DNA of 64,000 nucleotides from Paenibacillus faecalis (GCF_900289175.1 NZ_LT985747.1:2073912-2137911), one strand, 5' to 3'. Numbered from the stretch's first letter, positions 16,075 through 24,915 are shown. Made by a program: numbers and translations. The notes: generated by a model not told the origin, from the sequence alone.

Positions 16075-16917
16075 ATGTCAAAAATCAAGATCGAATTGCT
16101 GAATGCCAATAATGAAGTGAGGATAGAGCACACGCGCGAATCTCAAGTTCATGTAATGGAGTTGGAAGAAGAGGGATTCACCCATCTAGCTTGTCAGGAG
16201 CTGGAGTATGAAGCTGGCGACAAGTATAGAATTACGACAGAGCACCCGAATCAGTATTTGGTGGTTCAAATGGATGAAGCACTTTATCCATCACTGATAT
16301 ACGTAAAGGGTACCGTTTGGGAGTACGAGCTTCCATTATCGTATAAACAAGCTTACCCCGAGAAGGCTTTTACCGGAAGACAGCATTATGTTTCAGCCCG
16401 GTATGCAACAGATATCGAAATTGGTCAATATCGAAACCTGGCATTGAATGCGCATGACCAGAAACATGATTCGAACGCCTTTCCGCATGCTCATGCGAAT
16501 ATAGAGACGAGAAATGATCCAACCTTCTTTGCTCGCAATGCGATCGACGGCATCTATGCTAACTTCGGCCACGGCGAATACCCGTATCAATCCTGGGGGA
16601 TTAACCAGCAAGCCGATGCGGCATTGACGCTCGAATTTGGCAGAAAGGTTGAGATTGATCGGCTGGGTCTCGTATTACGAGGCGATTTTCCTCATGACAG
16701 CTGGTGGAAAGAAGTGACGGTCCAATTTTCCGACGGCTCCGAGGAGGTTTTCCACCCTGAGAAAATTCGCAGCGTCCAATATTTTGACATCGCTGCCCGC
16801 AAGGTGGAATGGCTTGTGCTCAAAAACTTAATTCGAGGGGATGAGGCGCCTTTTCCTGCGTTAACGCAAATTGAAGTGTTAGGGAAAGATGTAATCGCTA
16901 CCGAAAGAAAGAGCTAA
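16075..16917 (+). CDS. F5/8-type C (discoidin-like) domain protein
   Basis: A 280-aa protein without signal peptide or membrane segment. The first 110 residues form a beta-rich domain. The rest, from about residue 120, resembles a discoidin carbohydrate-binding module: NLALNAHDQ, FFARNAIDGIYANFGHGEYPYQSWGIN, LTLEFGRKVEIDRLGLVLRGD and a WKEVTVQFSDGS strand. AGGAGAG lies 8 bases before ATG 16075. It has its own promoter and no catalytic motif. Cytoplasmic location is odd for a sugar-binding domain; it may bind intracellular glycoconjugates or be exported by another route. Function unknown. Confidence 0.65.
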   Translation: MSKIKIELLNANNEVRIEHTRESQVHVMELEEEGFTHLACQELEYEAGDKYRITTEHPNQYLVVQMDEALYPSLIYVKGTVWEYELPLSYKQAYPEKAFTGRQHYVSARYATDIEIGQYRNLALNAHDQKHDSNAFPHAHANIETRNDPTFFARNAIDGIYANFGHGEYPYQSWGINQQADAALTLEFGRKVEIDRLGLVLRGDFPHDSWWKEVTVQFSDGSEEVFHPEKIRSVQYFDIAARKVEWLVLKNLIRGDEAPFPALTQIEVLGKDVIATERKS

Positions 16918-17046
16918 TTGGGAAGAATGGTACCTTAACCGGATACAGCGCGGCTTAAAGATGAAGGAAACGCTTCTTCAACTGGAAGGCTATGATGCAT
17001 ACACAGCTATTGGGGCATGTTCGCTTTGATTTCTGGTATCGGAACC
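16918..17046 (+). other. Intergenic stretch with coding-like remnant
   Basis: Bases 16922-17026 are open and read EEWYLNRIQRGLKMKETL. The next frame continues DFWYRNLDFTLVKEYAKVCL to a stop at about 17089. It looks like the end of a lost gene with a one-base shift. Family not recognised. Confidence 0.3.
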
Positions 17047-17075
17047 TTGACTTCACTTTGGTGAAAGAATATGCT
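17047..17075 (+). promoter_or_regulatory. Sigma-A promoter for the ABC-F leader
   Basis: TTGACT (17047-17052), 17-base spacer, TATGCT (17070-17075). It is 46 bases upstream of the leader ORF and is the best promoter before the ABC-F gene. Confidence 0.6.
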
Positions 17076-17120
17076 AAGGTGTGTTTATGATATAGAGAAA
17101 TTGAAGGGAGGGGTAAAGCG

Positions 17121-17237
17121 ATGACGGAATTGGATGTTGTAGATGTTTATGTGAACCTGTCATCTTTACGTTGTATTGGCATGGTTCACTTTACAAATAA
17201 TCTGTTACCGGAACTTTATCCCTTCATATATAGATAG
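17121..17237 (+). CDS. Leader peptide ORF upstream of ABC-F gene
   Basis: A 38-codon ORF, ATG 17121 to TAG 17235-17237, with a strong GGGAGGGG site 7 bases upstream. It has no known domain. It lies between a promoter and an intrinsic terminator that precedes the ABC-F gene. In other Gram-positive ABC-F resistance genes (for example vga(A), lmo0919, vmlR), drug-stalled ribosomes in a short leader prevent termination. By that precedent this ORF probably has a regulatory role. Confidence 0.6.
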   Translation: MTELDVVDVYVNLSSLRCIGMVHFTNNLLPELYPFIYR

Positions 17238-17300
17238 GCCTAGTGACTTTTAAATCGTTGTTGCTTTGGTTTATTTGTTATATGGTCGGGTACGCGTAAG

Positions 17301-17354
17301 CGCCGAGAAGCACCGGTTGGACTGGAGTTTCTCGGCGTCTTTCGTTGCTTTTTC
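17301..17354 (+). terminator. Attenuator-type terminator before the ABC-F gene
   Basis: Perfect 9-bp stem CGCCGAGAA / TTCTCGGCG (17301-17309, 17329-17337) followed by TCTTTCGTTGCTTTTT. A second hairpin GGCGGGA / TCCCGCC (17363-17369, 17386-17392) lies just before the ABC-F ribosome site and may hide or present it. The placement between leader ORF and gene points to transcription attenuation. Confidence 0.65.
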
Positions 17355-17417
17355 GTGTAACGGGCGGGACTGACTGACTCATGCATCCCGCCAACACCAA
17401 GCAGGAGGGCGATTTAG

Positions 17418-18905
17418 ATGTCACGGATTCATGTTTCGAACCTGACGTTTGCCTACGAAGGCAGCTACGATAACATTTTTGAGAACGTTGATTTTCAGAT
17501 TGATACCGATTGGAAGTTAGGATTTACGGGCAGGAACGGCAGGGGAAAAACGACGTTCCTCCGTCTGCTCCAGGGGCAGCTTGAATATAGCGGGACGATA
17601 TCGACCAGCGTTCAATTCGAATATTTTCCGTTCGAGGTCCAGCATAAGGAATACCTTACCATCGACGTCATCGGCGAGGTCTATCCGGATTATCTTCATT
17701 GGCAGCTGGTTCGAGAGCTGAACTGGCTCCAGATTTCGGAGGATGTGCTGTACCGTCCGTTCGAGACATTATCTAACGGGGAGCAGACCAAGGTGCTGCT
17801 GGCCGCTTTATTCTTGAAGGAAAACCGTTTCCTGCTGATTGATGAGCCGACGAATCATCTCGATCTGCATGCGAGAAGGCTGGTGGCCGATTACCTTAAT
17901 CGTAAGAGCGGATTTATTCTGGTTTCCCACGATCGGGCCTTTCTGGATCGTTGTGTCGATCACATTTTGTCGATCAACAAGACTAATATCGAAATCCAAA
18001 AGGGGAATTTTTCGACATGGTGGGAGAACAAGCAGCGGCAGGACGAATTCGAACTGGCCCAGAATGATAAGCTGAAACGCGATATTCAGCGTTTATCGGA
18101 TTCCGCCAAGCGAACCAGTGGCTGGTCGCATGCGGTGGAAAGCACTAAAAACGGTACAAGAAATTCTGGCTCCAAAGTGGATAAGGGGTACATTGGTCAT
18201 AAGGCTGCCAAAATGATGAAACGCTCCAAAGCGATCGAGCAGCGGCAGCAGAATGCCATTGAGGAGAAAAGCAAGCTTCTGCGAAACATCGAGAACTCGG
18301 AGAGCCTTAAAATCTCGCCGCTTCCTTATCACAAGGAGCTCCTTGCCGAGCTGGAGCAGGTATCGATTTCCTACGGGGAAAACACGGTATGCGAAGGTAT
18401 CACCTTTGAGATTAAGCAAGGGGATCGCATCGCATTATCAGGTGCTAACGGCTCAGGCAAGTCCAGCATTATGAAACTGATTTGCGGTGAGGATATTTCG
18501 TACAGCGGAGGCTTCCATAAGGACGCTCAGCTAAAAATATCTTATGTATCCCAAGACACGTCTGATCTTTCCGGCGACTTGTCCGAATATGCGAGAAGCC
18601 ACGGAATTGACGAAAGCCTGTTTAAGTCGATCTTGCGTAAGCTTGATTTTTCGAGATTGCAATTTGAAAAGGATATGTCCAACTATAGCGGCGGGCAGAA
18701 AAAGAAGGTGCTGATCGCCAGGAGCCTTAGTGAAAGAGCTCATTTATATATTTGGGACGAGCCGCTTAATTTTATCGATGTCATCTCCCGTATGCAGATT
18801 GAAGAGCTATTGCTGGAATATGCTCCAACACTATTGTTTGTAGAGCATGACAGTGAATTCGTCAACCATGTTGCGACCAAAGTCGTTGAACTGTCCGGGC
18901 GGTAA
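17418..18905 (+). CDS. ABC-F ribosomal protection protein (Lsa-like)
   Basis: Cytoplasmic twin-ATPase protein that binds stalled ribosomes and dislodges antibiotics. It is 495 aa with no membrane segment. Seen: first nucleotide-binding domain GRNGRGKTTFL, signature LSNGEQTK and FLLIDEPTNHLDL; a basic coiled linker at about residues 185-300 (antibiotic-resistance domain region); second domain GANGSGKSS, signature YSGGQKKK and YIWDEPLNFIDV. The overall pattern, including NWKLG/DWKLGFTGRNGRGKTT and YIWDEPLN, matches Lsa-type proteins, which protect against lincosamides, streptogramin A and pleuromutilins. The drug spectrum is inferred, not shown. GGAGGG lies 10 bases before ATG 17418. A leader ORF and attenuator precede it. 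Confidence 0.85.
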   Translation: MSRIHVSNLTFAYEGSYDNIFENVDFQIDTDWKLGFTGRNGRGKTTFLRLLQGQLEYSGTISTSVQFEYFPFEVQHKEYLTIDVIGEVYPDYLHWQLVRELNWLQISEDVLYRPFETLSNGEQTKVLLAALFLKENRFLLIDEPTNHLDLHARRLVADYLNRKSGFILVSHDRAFLDRCVDHILSINKTNIEIQKGNFSTWWENKQRQDEFELAQNDKLKRDIQRLSDSAKRTSGWSHAVESTKNGTRNSGSKVDKGYIGHKAAKMMKRSKAIEQRQQNAIEEKSKLLRNIENSESLKISPLPYHKELLAELEQVSISYGENTVCEGITFEIKQGDRIALSGANGSGKSSIMKLICGEDISYSGGFHKDAQLKISYVSQDTSDLSGDLSEYARSHGIDESLFKSILRKLDFSRLQFEKDMSNYSGGQKKKVLIARSLSERAHLYIWDEPLNFIDVISRMQIEELLLEYAPTLLFVEHDSEFVNHVATKVVELSGR

Positions 18906-18910
18906 TATAT

Positions 18911-18961
18911 AAGCCTCTCATGAATGGATGAAATAGTCATCCGTCATGAGAGGCTTTTCTC
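18911..18961. terminator. Bidirectional terminator between convergent genes
   Basis: Perfect 13-bp stem AAGCCTCTCATGA / TCATGAGAGGCTT (18911-18923, 18944-18956). It lies between the ABC-F stop and the end of the convergent alkyl-sulfatase-like gene. Confidence 0.85.
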
Positions 18962-18984
18962 ATTAAAAGGTTGGGGTTCTCTAT

Positions 18985-20877
18985 TTATGGAGTTACGATA
19001 TTGGGCGCAGTACTGAATTGATCCAACAGGCTTAGAAACTCATTCAGTTTGTTAGGATCGCCTGATAATGTCAATCGATCTTCGGCTGCGGCTTGATCTG
19101 GTGTAAGCTGCCCAAATCCCATTTTAAAGAAGGTTAACTTATCCATCGTTAAGGCTGCATCCGGTTGCTCATCCAACAGCGCTGCTTTGTAGGTTAACAC
19201 ACCATTTTCCACATGAATGGTATAGCTTTGGTTGATATCCGATAATGTGACATGGAGTGTTATTACGGTTCCTTCTGCCTTCGGCCCATTCAATTTTATA
19301 GCCAAGAGCGTGAAGAAGTCATCAACTGGCGTATCGAGTGAAATATTGGTTGAAACCTTTACTTCCTCACTGACGCCATTTCGTAGTTCATAAGCTCCAG
19401 CGAGATAGAAGTTTCGCCAAATGGCGGACTCTGCTTGGAATCCTAATTGTTCATAAGCATCGGCCAGCAATTGCTTTGCTTCCTCATGATTGGGATCAGA
19501 CATGACGACATGTTTTAAGATTTGTGCCACCCAGCGATATTCCCCTTGCTCATAATCTGCTCTTGCTTGTTGTACGACATTAGACGCTCCACCCATATAC
19601 TGTACATATTTGTGTGCTGATTCCACCTGCGGCAGTGGATCTAAATCAGATGGATTGCCGCTAAAGTAACCTAGATAAAAGTTATAGACGGCTTTGACGT
19701 TATGTTTCAGTGACCCGTAATATCCTCGATTTCCCCAGTATTTCGCCAGCGCGTCAGGAAGCTTGATCGTTTCCGCGATTTCATCCATCGTATATCCATG
19801 ATTGGCTAAACGAACGGTTTGATCATGCATATATTTGTATAAATCACGCTGCAATTTCAAATGTTCCAGAGCTTTTTCTTTTCCCATGACCGGCCAAGCG
19901 TGAGCCATAAGCAAAGCGTCAACCTCAACTTTTTGGCATAAGTCAATGGTGATGTCAAGCGCATGCACCCAGGCTAAGGTATCTCGAGTTTTCGCCCCGC
20001 GCAGCGTATATAATTGATGCATCGTTTTATTGGCATTTTCTGAAGCATATACAGCTTTGTAGTCTCGAACATAAAAATGCATTTCAGAAGGGGCTTCTGT
20101 GTTTAAGGTTAATAAAAATTCAAAGCTTAAACCATCAATATCCATTGTATGGTGATCATCATTAATTTCAATACTCGGCTGTACAAAACCGACACTGCCA
20201 TTGCCTAAATCATGACCAAGACCAACATTGACCTGTCCGCTCGGATCAACTGGCAGCATGCCTCCAAACTGATACTCTGCGCGGCGGCTCATAATCGTAC
20301 CTAGCAGTACTTGTTCACTGATTGCTTCTTTTGTGTAATGTTTTGGAGCAATGATTGGGATATCCTGGTTTTCTGCATACTGTAAAACACCTTGAATTCC
20401 GCCAAAATGGTCCATATGGCTTTGACTAATAATTACTGCACTGACCGGCTTTTTCGGTCTGTGTTTATAATACAGCTCCATAACCGCTTTTGCAGTTTCG
20501 ATGGAGGATTGGGTATCACACACAATGACGCCTGTTTTTCCTTCTATTAAAACGGTGGTAGCTATTCCTTGTCCTCGAACCTGGTATACGCCATCTACAA
20601 CCTTGAATAAACCTGCTATGGCATGTAATTGTCCATTCCTCCATAAGCTAGGGTTCACGGTATCGGGTGCTGGATTTTGGTCAAGAAATTTAATCTTTTC
20701 CATGTCCCAAGCGATTCCGCCTTTATCATTGTAAATTTTTGTTTCTGGTGGCGCGATGAACCCTTTTTGAGCATCTTCAAAATCTTGTTTGTTATCAAAA
20801 TCGAGGTAGTTGTAAACGTCTTCATGTGCCTTTTTTGTAAAAGAAGTAGCAGGCTTGGTTTGAGCTGATTCATGCAT
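18985..20877 (-). CDS. Alkyl sulfatase-like metallo-beta-lactamase protein with altered metal site
   Basis: Family of class III alkyl sulfatases (SdsA1/BDS1/YjcS type) that use two zinc ions to hydrolyse alkyl sulfate esters. It is 630 aa. Seen in order: N-terminal NYLDFDNKQDFEDAQKGFI, the metallo-beta-lactamase domain, EAPSEMHFYV with bridging Glu residues, ENANKTMHQLYTLRG, a dimerisation region with QRDLYKYMHDQTVRLAN, and a C-terminal SCP2-like domain. Odd: where the family has THSHxDHFGG this protein has SQSHMDHFGG (Gln for the first His). Where HHWP is usual it has AHAWP. Both changes touch predicted zinc ligands. The gene is otherwise intact, with GGAGGT before ATG 20877. It may be inactive as a sulfatase or use another metal or substrate. 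Confidence 0.82.
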   Translation of the reverse strand: MHESAQTKPATSFTKKAHEDVYNYLDFDNKQDFEDAQKGFIAPPETKIYNDKGGIAWDMEKIKFLDQNPAPDTVNPSLWRNGQLHAIAGLFKVVDGVYQVRGQGIATTVLIEGKTGVIVCDTQSSIETAKAVMELYYKHRPKKPVSAVIISQSHMDHFGGIQGVLQYAENQDIPIIAPKHYTKEAISEQVLLGTIMSRRAEYQFGGMLPVDPSGQVNVGLGHDLGNGSVGFVQPSIEINDDHHTMDIDGLSFEFLLTLNTEAPSEMHFYVRDYKAVYASENANKTMHQLYTLRGAKTRDTLAWVHALDITIDLCQKVEVDALLMAHAWPVMGKEKALEHLKLQRDLYKYMHDQTVRLANHGYTMDEIAETIKLPDALAKYWGNRGYYGSLKHNVKAVYNFYLGYFSGNPSDLDPLPQVESAHKYVQYMGGASNVVQQARADYEQGEYRWVAQILKHVVMSDPNHEEAKQLLADAYEQLGFQAESAIWRNFYLAGAYELRNGVSEEVKVSTNISLDTPVDDFFTLLAIKLNGPKAEGTVITLHVTLSDINQSYTIHVENGVLTYKAALLDEQPDAALTMDKLTFFKMGFGQLTPDQAAAEDRLTLSGDPNKLNEFLSLLDQFSTAPNIVTP

Positions 20878-21144
20878 GGCTTATACCTCCAATTAGCTTT
20901 AGATCATTTCGGACTACTTATCAACGATATAGTACCCTTTTTCCAGGGGTTGTATTCAGTGACGGAGGTTCAAGCAAAATGAAATGAAAATCATTACAAA
21001 ATACGACCTTGCAGCGAGATATTGTAAACTTAAAGTTAAATATAGTTTGAAAGTTGAACCCAATATATGATGAATAGTTCCTATAACAATCTATTTGTGT
21101 TACCATAGCTGGGAATATAAGACTGAAAAGGAGCTAATAAGACA

Positions 21145-21768
21145 ATGAAAAAAAGATTAGTATTTAGTTTGATTGCATTGATTTTATTGTTCTCTACTTC
21201 ATCTATCTATGCTCATCCTGGGAGAACAGATTCTAGAGGTGGACATACTTGTTGGACAAATTGTTCGAAATGGGGATTAGAGTATGGACAGTATCATTAT
21301 CATAACGGCGGTGGATCTTCATCAAACAAGTCATCATCGAGCTCCCGTTCGTATCAAAAGAAATCTAAACCTAAAACAACGAAACCAGCCTATAAAAAAA
21401 CAAAACCAGCCTATAAAGAGTCTGGTCTTAAGGTTTATGTAAATGGACAAAAAATCAGTTTCAGTAGTGAACCTGTCATTTACCAAAACACGAATCTGGT
21501 TCCTTTGCGTGAAATTGCAGAAGGTTTAGGAGCAACCGTTACATACGACAAAAACAGTAGAACGATCGGTGTGAAAAAGGGAAGCCGAAAAATGACTCTT
21601 ACGGTAGGCAGTAAAACTGTGTATTACAATGGAACATCTGAAACCGCCAATGCTGCACCAATAATCATACAGGGAGTTACATATGTCCCTGCACAGGTTT
21701 TTGCCAGAGGATTAGGAGCTGGACTGCAATTTAGTCCAAGTAATAATAGTTTAAAAATTACGATTTGA
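21145..21768 (+). CDS. Secreted YHYH-type and copper amine oxidase N-domain protein
   Basis: A 207-aa exported protein. Residues 1-23 are a Sec signal peptide ending in IYA. Residues 24-55 hold HPGRTDSRGGHTCWTNC and GQYHYHNGG, the YHYH-type His/Cys metal-binding-like motif. A Ser/Lys/Pro-rich linker follows with two copies of KPAYK. Residues about 95-207 are a copper amine oxidase N-terminal-like domain (VYVNGQKI, LVPLREIAEGLGATV, PAQVFARGLGA), common in Paenibacillus surface proteins. AAGGAGC lies before ATG 21145. The function is probably cell-wall associated; a metal role is suggested only by the motif. Confidence 0.8.
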   Translation: MKKRLVFSLIALILLFSTSSIYAHPGRTDSRGGHTCWTNCSKWGLEYGQYHYHNGGGSSSNKSSSSSRSYQKKSKPKTTKPAYKKTKPAYKESGLKVYVNGQKISFSSEPVIYQNTNLVPLREIAEGLGATVTYDKNSRTIGVKKGSRKMTLTVGSKTVYYNGTSETANAAPIIIQGVTYVPAQVFARGLGAGLQFSPSNNSLKITI

Positions 21769-21770
21769 AT

Positions 21771-21805
21771 AAAAATGGGGAGTCTTTTGGGCTCTCCATT
21801 TTTTG
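21771..21805 (+). terminator. Intrinsic terminator
   Basis: AAAAATGGGGAG / CTCTCCATTTTT stem (21771-21782, 21792-21803), 11 of 12 paired, with T6. It directly follows the YHYH-type gene. Confidence 0.75.
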
Positions 21806-22002
21806 CATTGATTTAATTGCTCTTCTCGATGAAATCAAGTCCTCATTTATGTATAAATTCCCTCACCTAAATAGTATACTTCATAATCCAGATACAAAAA
21901 TATCTTCCGCACTTTTACAACATTCTACTTCCACTTGTTCAGTCATCCGCTTGTAAGTCTTGGTTCAGTACGATAAGAACCTAATAGGAGTGAGAGCAGA
22001 AA

Positions 22003-22986
22003 ATGAACGTAGTGTTAGATGTGAAAGAATTAAGCAAAACGTATTCAGGTGCTTCAAAACCATCGGTCAATGCACTTAGCTTTTCCGTTCGCGCCGGTGA
22101 AATTTACGGATTGCTCGGTCCTAACGGAGCGGGTAAAACTACAACGATCAAAACATTGACGACTCGGATACCGCTGGAATCCGGGAGCATCACTGTGAAA
22201 GGAAAGAGCCTACGAGATAACCCGTATGACATTCGAAAAATTATCGGTGTTGTGCCTCAGGAAGCAAATTTAGATCAAAGCTTAAACGTTGTGGAGAATT
22301 TAACCTATCATGCATCTTACTTCGGATTTCCGCGCAAATACAGAAAGGCCAAAGCAATGGAATTGCTCGAACAATTCGGGCTGGAGGACAAATCTAAAGT
22401 CACGCCTGGAAAGCTCTCGGGCGGGATGATACAACGATTAATGATTGCCAGAGCGCTGATGCATGATCCGGATATTTTATTTCTGGATGAGCCGACTACC
22501 GGACTTGACCCACAATCCAAACTTTTTGTTTGGGAGCGACTGCAGGAATTGAAGGACCTTGGGAAATCGATCATTATCACTACCCATAACATGGATGAAG
22601 CCGAAAGGTTATGTGACCGAGTGGCGATTATTGACCACGGCTCACTGCTTATTGAAGACTCCCCTAAAGGCTTGATCCAAAGCATGTCCGACAATATTCT
22701 TGTAGATGTAGCGCGTGATGAGCAGACAGAGGCCCGCATCGAACAACTGATTGAATGTGCAGATGAATTGGAGGGCTTGTCTAAGCTTGAAATCGTATCA
22801 GAACCAAGTGATGAAGCAGGGTCCCATATAAGACTGCTATTCATTCTAGATGGTATGAGCAATCCGATTGTAACTATAACGAACTGGTTGAATGCCAAAT
22901 CCATAGAAGTCATCACGATCAAACGTTCAAATGCCTCTCTTGAAGGTGTATTTATTCAGCTTACGGGAAGGGAGATACGTTCATGA
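22003..22986 (+). CDS. Drug-type ABC exporter ATPase (DrrA-like)
   Basis: ATPase of an ABC-2 exporter, 327 aa. Seen: Walker A GPNGAGKTTTIK, Q-loop VVPQEANLD, signature LSGGMIQRLMIARAL, Walker B ILFLDEPTTGLDP and switch TTHNMDEAERLCDRVAI. The C-terminal 90 residues form an extra domain as in DrrA/NodI proteins. It overlaps the permease gene by 4 bases (ATGA). Substrate unknown; neighbours are compatible with drug or lipid export. GGAGTGAG lies upstream of ATG 22003. Confidence 0.88.
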   Translation: MNVVLDVKELSKTYSGASKPSVNALSFSVRAGEIYGLLGPNGAGKTTTIKTLTTRIPLESGSITVKGKSLRDNPYDIRKIIGVVPQEANLDQSLNVVENLTYHASYFGFPRKYRKAKAMELLEQFGLEDKSKVTPGKLSGGMIQRLMIARALMHDPDILFLDEPTTGLDPQSKLFVWERLQELKDLGKSIIITTHNMDEAERLCDRVAIIDHGSLLIEDSPKGLIQSMSDNILVDVARDEQTEARIEQLIECADELEGLSKLEIVSEPSDEAGSHIRLLFILDGMSNPIVTITNWLNAKSIEVITIKRSNASLEGVFIQLTGREIRS

Positions 22987-23813
22987 CCAAACAGGAATTA
23001 CAGATCAGCAGTGTTGTAGCGAAAGAGCGCTCCGGATTTGGATTAACTGCATCCATCTTCCTGTCCATGCTCAGAAGAGATATTGTGGTGGCCACTCGAC
23101 AGATTGTTTCGTTTTTATTAATGACATTAATTCAACCGCTGTTATTCTTATATGTTTTCGGTAATATTCTACCGTCTATCGGGCTTGCGAACGATCAGTA
23201 TTCTTTGTTCCTTGTTCCGGGAATCATTGCGATGACGGCATTTTTGGCAGGAATGCAGACGATCGCTTTTCAAGTAGGTGCTGAGTTTACATGGACAAAA
23301 GAGGTGGAAGATCGGCTTCTTGCACCTATACCAAACGCTTGTATTGGCCTGGAGAAAATAATCCTTGGCAGCCTTCAGACGATTGTTGCAACTGTAGTAG
23401 TCACGCTCCTCAGCTTTTGGGTGACGGGTTCATGGTATCAAGATTCAGATTGGAACTGGTGGCTGCTTGTAATTATGACACTCGCGGCTGGCTTTTCTTC
23501 CGCTTCCATTGGATTAACGGTCGGCACCTTGGTCAATGCGAACAACGTAGGCACAATTTTTGGCATGATCCTAGCACCGATTATGTTTCTTGGAGGGCCT
23601 TTTTATCCTTGGGAACTATTGAATGATTTTCCTGTCATCAAAATATTAGCACTGCTCAATCCTCTTCTGTACATCAGCGAAGGTTTTCGAGCCGCCTTTA
23701 TGCCGGATTTTCCGCATATGCCGCTCTATTACGTGGCCATAGGAGTGATCGTGTTTATTCTGTTATTTAGTATTCTTGGGCTTCTCGGCTTCAATAAGCG
23801 AGCGAGGCAATAG
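22983..23813 (+). CDS. ABC-2 type exporter permease
   Basis: Membrane partner of the preceding ATPase, 276 aa with six hydrophobic segments. Seen: FLSMLRRDIVVATRQ at the cytoplasmic entry, LFLVPGIIAMTAFLAGM and FLGGPFYPWELL, typical of ABC-2 permeases of the DrrB/NodJ kind. Translation is coupled through the 4-base overlap. The next gene, 72 bases downstream, is a small membrane protein likely in the same transcript. Confidence 0.86.
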   Translation: MTKQELQISSVVAKERSGFGLTASIFLSMLRRDIVVATRQIVSFLLMTLIQPLLFLYVFGNILPSIGLANDQYSLFLVPGIIAMTAFLAGMQTIAFQVGAEFTWTKEVEDRLLAPIPNACIGLEKIILGSLQTIVATVVVTLLSFWVTGSWYQDSDWNWWLLVIMTLAAGFSSASIGLTVGTLVNANNVGTIFGMILAPIMFLGGPFYPWELLNDFPVIKILALLNPLLYISEGFRAAFMPDFPHMPLYYVAIGVIVFILLFSILGLLGFNKRARQ

Positions 23814-23885
23814 GAGGCGGGATGAATCGATACGATCAGTTACTTGCAAGAAACTTCAGAATTACTATAGTCGGAGGTATGTAAA

Positions 23886-24386
23886 ATGGTGAATCGAATA
23901 TCTTACGTGTTGATTGCGGTGGTAATCTTGGGAGTCTCTCTAAGTTATAATGCATTACCAGATCCGCTCTATACACATACGAGTTTGATGCAACTGATCG
24001 AGAAAAATGTTCAGCTTCAATGGGGTCGAGAGAATTTCCTTCTCTTTTATATGGCATTGTTTGTCATCACGAATCTATTTATTTATCTGCTTTTGCCTAT
24101 GCTTGTTTCGAAGTATCCAAAGGGGCTTATCTGGATTAATCGTTCTTACTGGTTTAAAGATGAGGACCGGCAAAGACAGTTGATCACAGCGGCCAAGTCA
24201 GTTATTGCTTATGCAGGTCTATACGCCAATTTCATCTTTCTGTTTACGTATTGGTTCGTTTACTTAACAAATATCGGCATTGCTGATTATTTCCACATTA
24301 TATTTATAATCGCAATCACCGCGGGGACAGTTTGGTTCTTGTATTATACATTCTCCACGCTAAAGCCTGGTACAGAAACCAGATGA
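23886..24386 (+). CDS. Small membrane protein (DUF1648-like)
   Basis: A 166-aa protein with about four hydrophobic segments. Seen: an N-terminal segment followed by LPDPLYTH, a second segment FYMALFVITNLFIYLLLP, and two more after a charged loop WFKDEDRQRQ. It resembles the DUF1648 family of small membrane proteins. GGAGG lies 9 bases before ATG 23886. It is probably expressed with the exporter genes upstream; role unknown. Confidence 0.55.
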   Translation: MVNRISYVLIAVVILGVSLSYNALPDPLYTHTSLMQLIEKNVQLQWGRENFLLFYMALFVITNLFIYLLLPMLVSKYPKGLIWINRSYWFKDEDRQRQLITAAKSVIAYAGLYANFIFLFTYWFVYLTNIGIADYFHIIFIIAITAGTVWFLYYTFSTLKPGTETR

Positions 24387-24558
24387 TCCATAGCAAGATT
24401 TTAAGGAGTCGTACAGCAGGCGGCAAATCTGGGAAGAGATTACGTTATGATTGATGCATCGCCGTCGCGAATATCCCCTTAGATTTTTCCGTATTTTGGT
24501 GGGGAACGGTTACTGACACCTTCACAGTATCTCACTAAAATATTAGGAGGGAAGAAAA

Positions 24559-24822
24559 ATGAAACGAAAAGTTACATTAATAACTAGTATTACATTACTT
24601 AACATGATTATGACTGTCTCAATCGTATCCGCCAATTTGGTTACCACAAAATCTCAAATAAGCAAGTCATTTGATGAATTGAAAATAAACCTTGAACAAA
24701 TCAATAATACTCAACCGTTAGCAATAACGCCAGAAACAATAGTTGCTGAAATAACAAATTCCGATATTGCTTTTAATAAAGAGGAGTTTATTTTCTATAA
24801 TATTTATCAAGACCTAATTTAG
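24559..24822 (+). CDS. Small secreted protein, unknown
   Basis: An 87-aa product with a clear signal peptide (KRKVTLITSITLLNMIMTVSIVSA) and a short Asn/Ile-rich mature part. AGGAGGG lies 8 bases before ATG 24559. No family recognised. The C-terminus stops abruptly in FYNIYQDLI, so it could be the truncated start of a longer secreted protein. A terminator follows. Confidence 0.5.
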   Translation: MKRKVTLITSITLLNMIMTVSIVSANLVTTKSQISKSFDELKINLEQINNTQPLAITPETIVAEITNSDIAFNKEEFIFYNIYQDLI

Positions 24823-24868
24823 AAAAAGATTGTAAAACCCTTTTGTAGCTTTGTAATAAAGATTGATT

Positions 24869-24915
24869 AAAATCATCTCTCCTCTGTATAATTCTTAGAG
24901 GTTAGATGATTTTTA
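24869..24915 (+). terminator. Intrinsic terminator
   Basis: Long stem AAAATCATCTCTCCTCT with AGAGGTTAGATGATTTTT (24869-24885, 24897-24914), two small mismatches, ending in T-rich sequence. Confidence 0.7.

Noticed and set aside
17047..17075. MerR-type promoter with elongated spacer
   Set aside because: The spacer between TTGACT and TATGCT counts to 17 bases, an ordinary sigma-A spacing, and no MerR gene is near.
20960..21000. Fur box near ATGAAAATCAT upstream of the alkyl-sulfatase-like gene
   Set aside because: The palindrome is short and AT-rich with too few matches to the 19-bp consensus; not reported as a feature.
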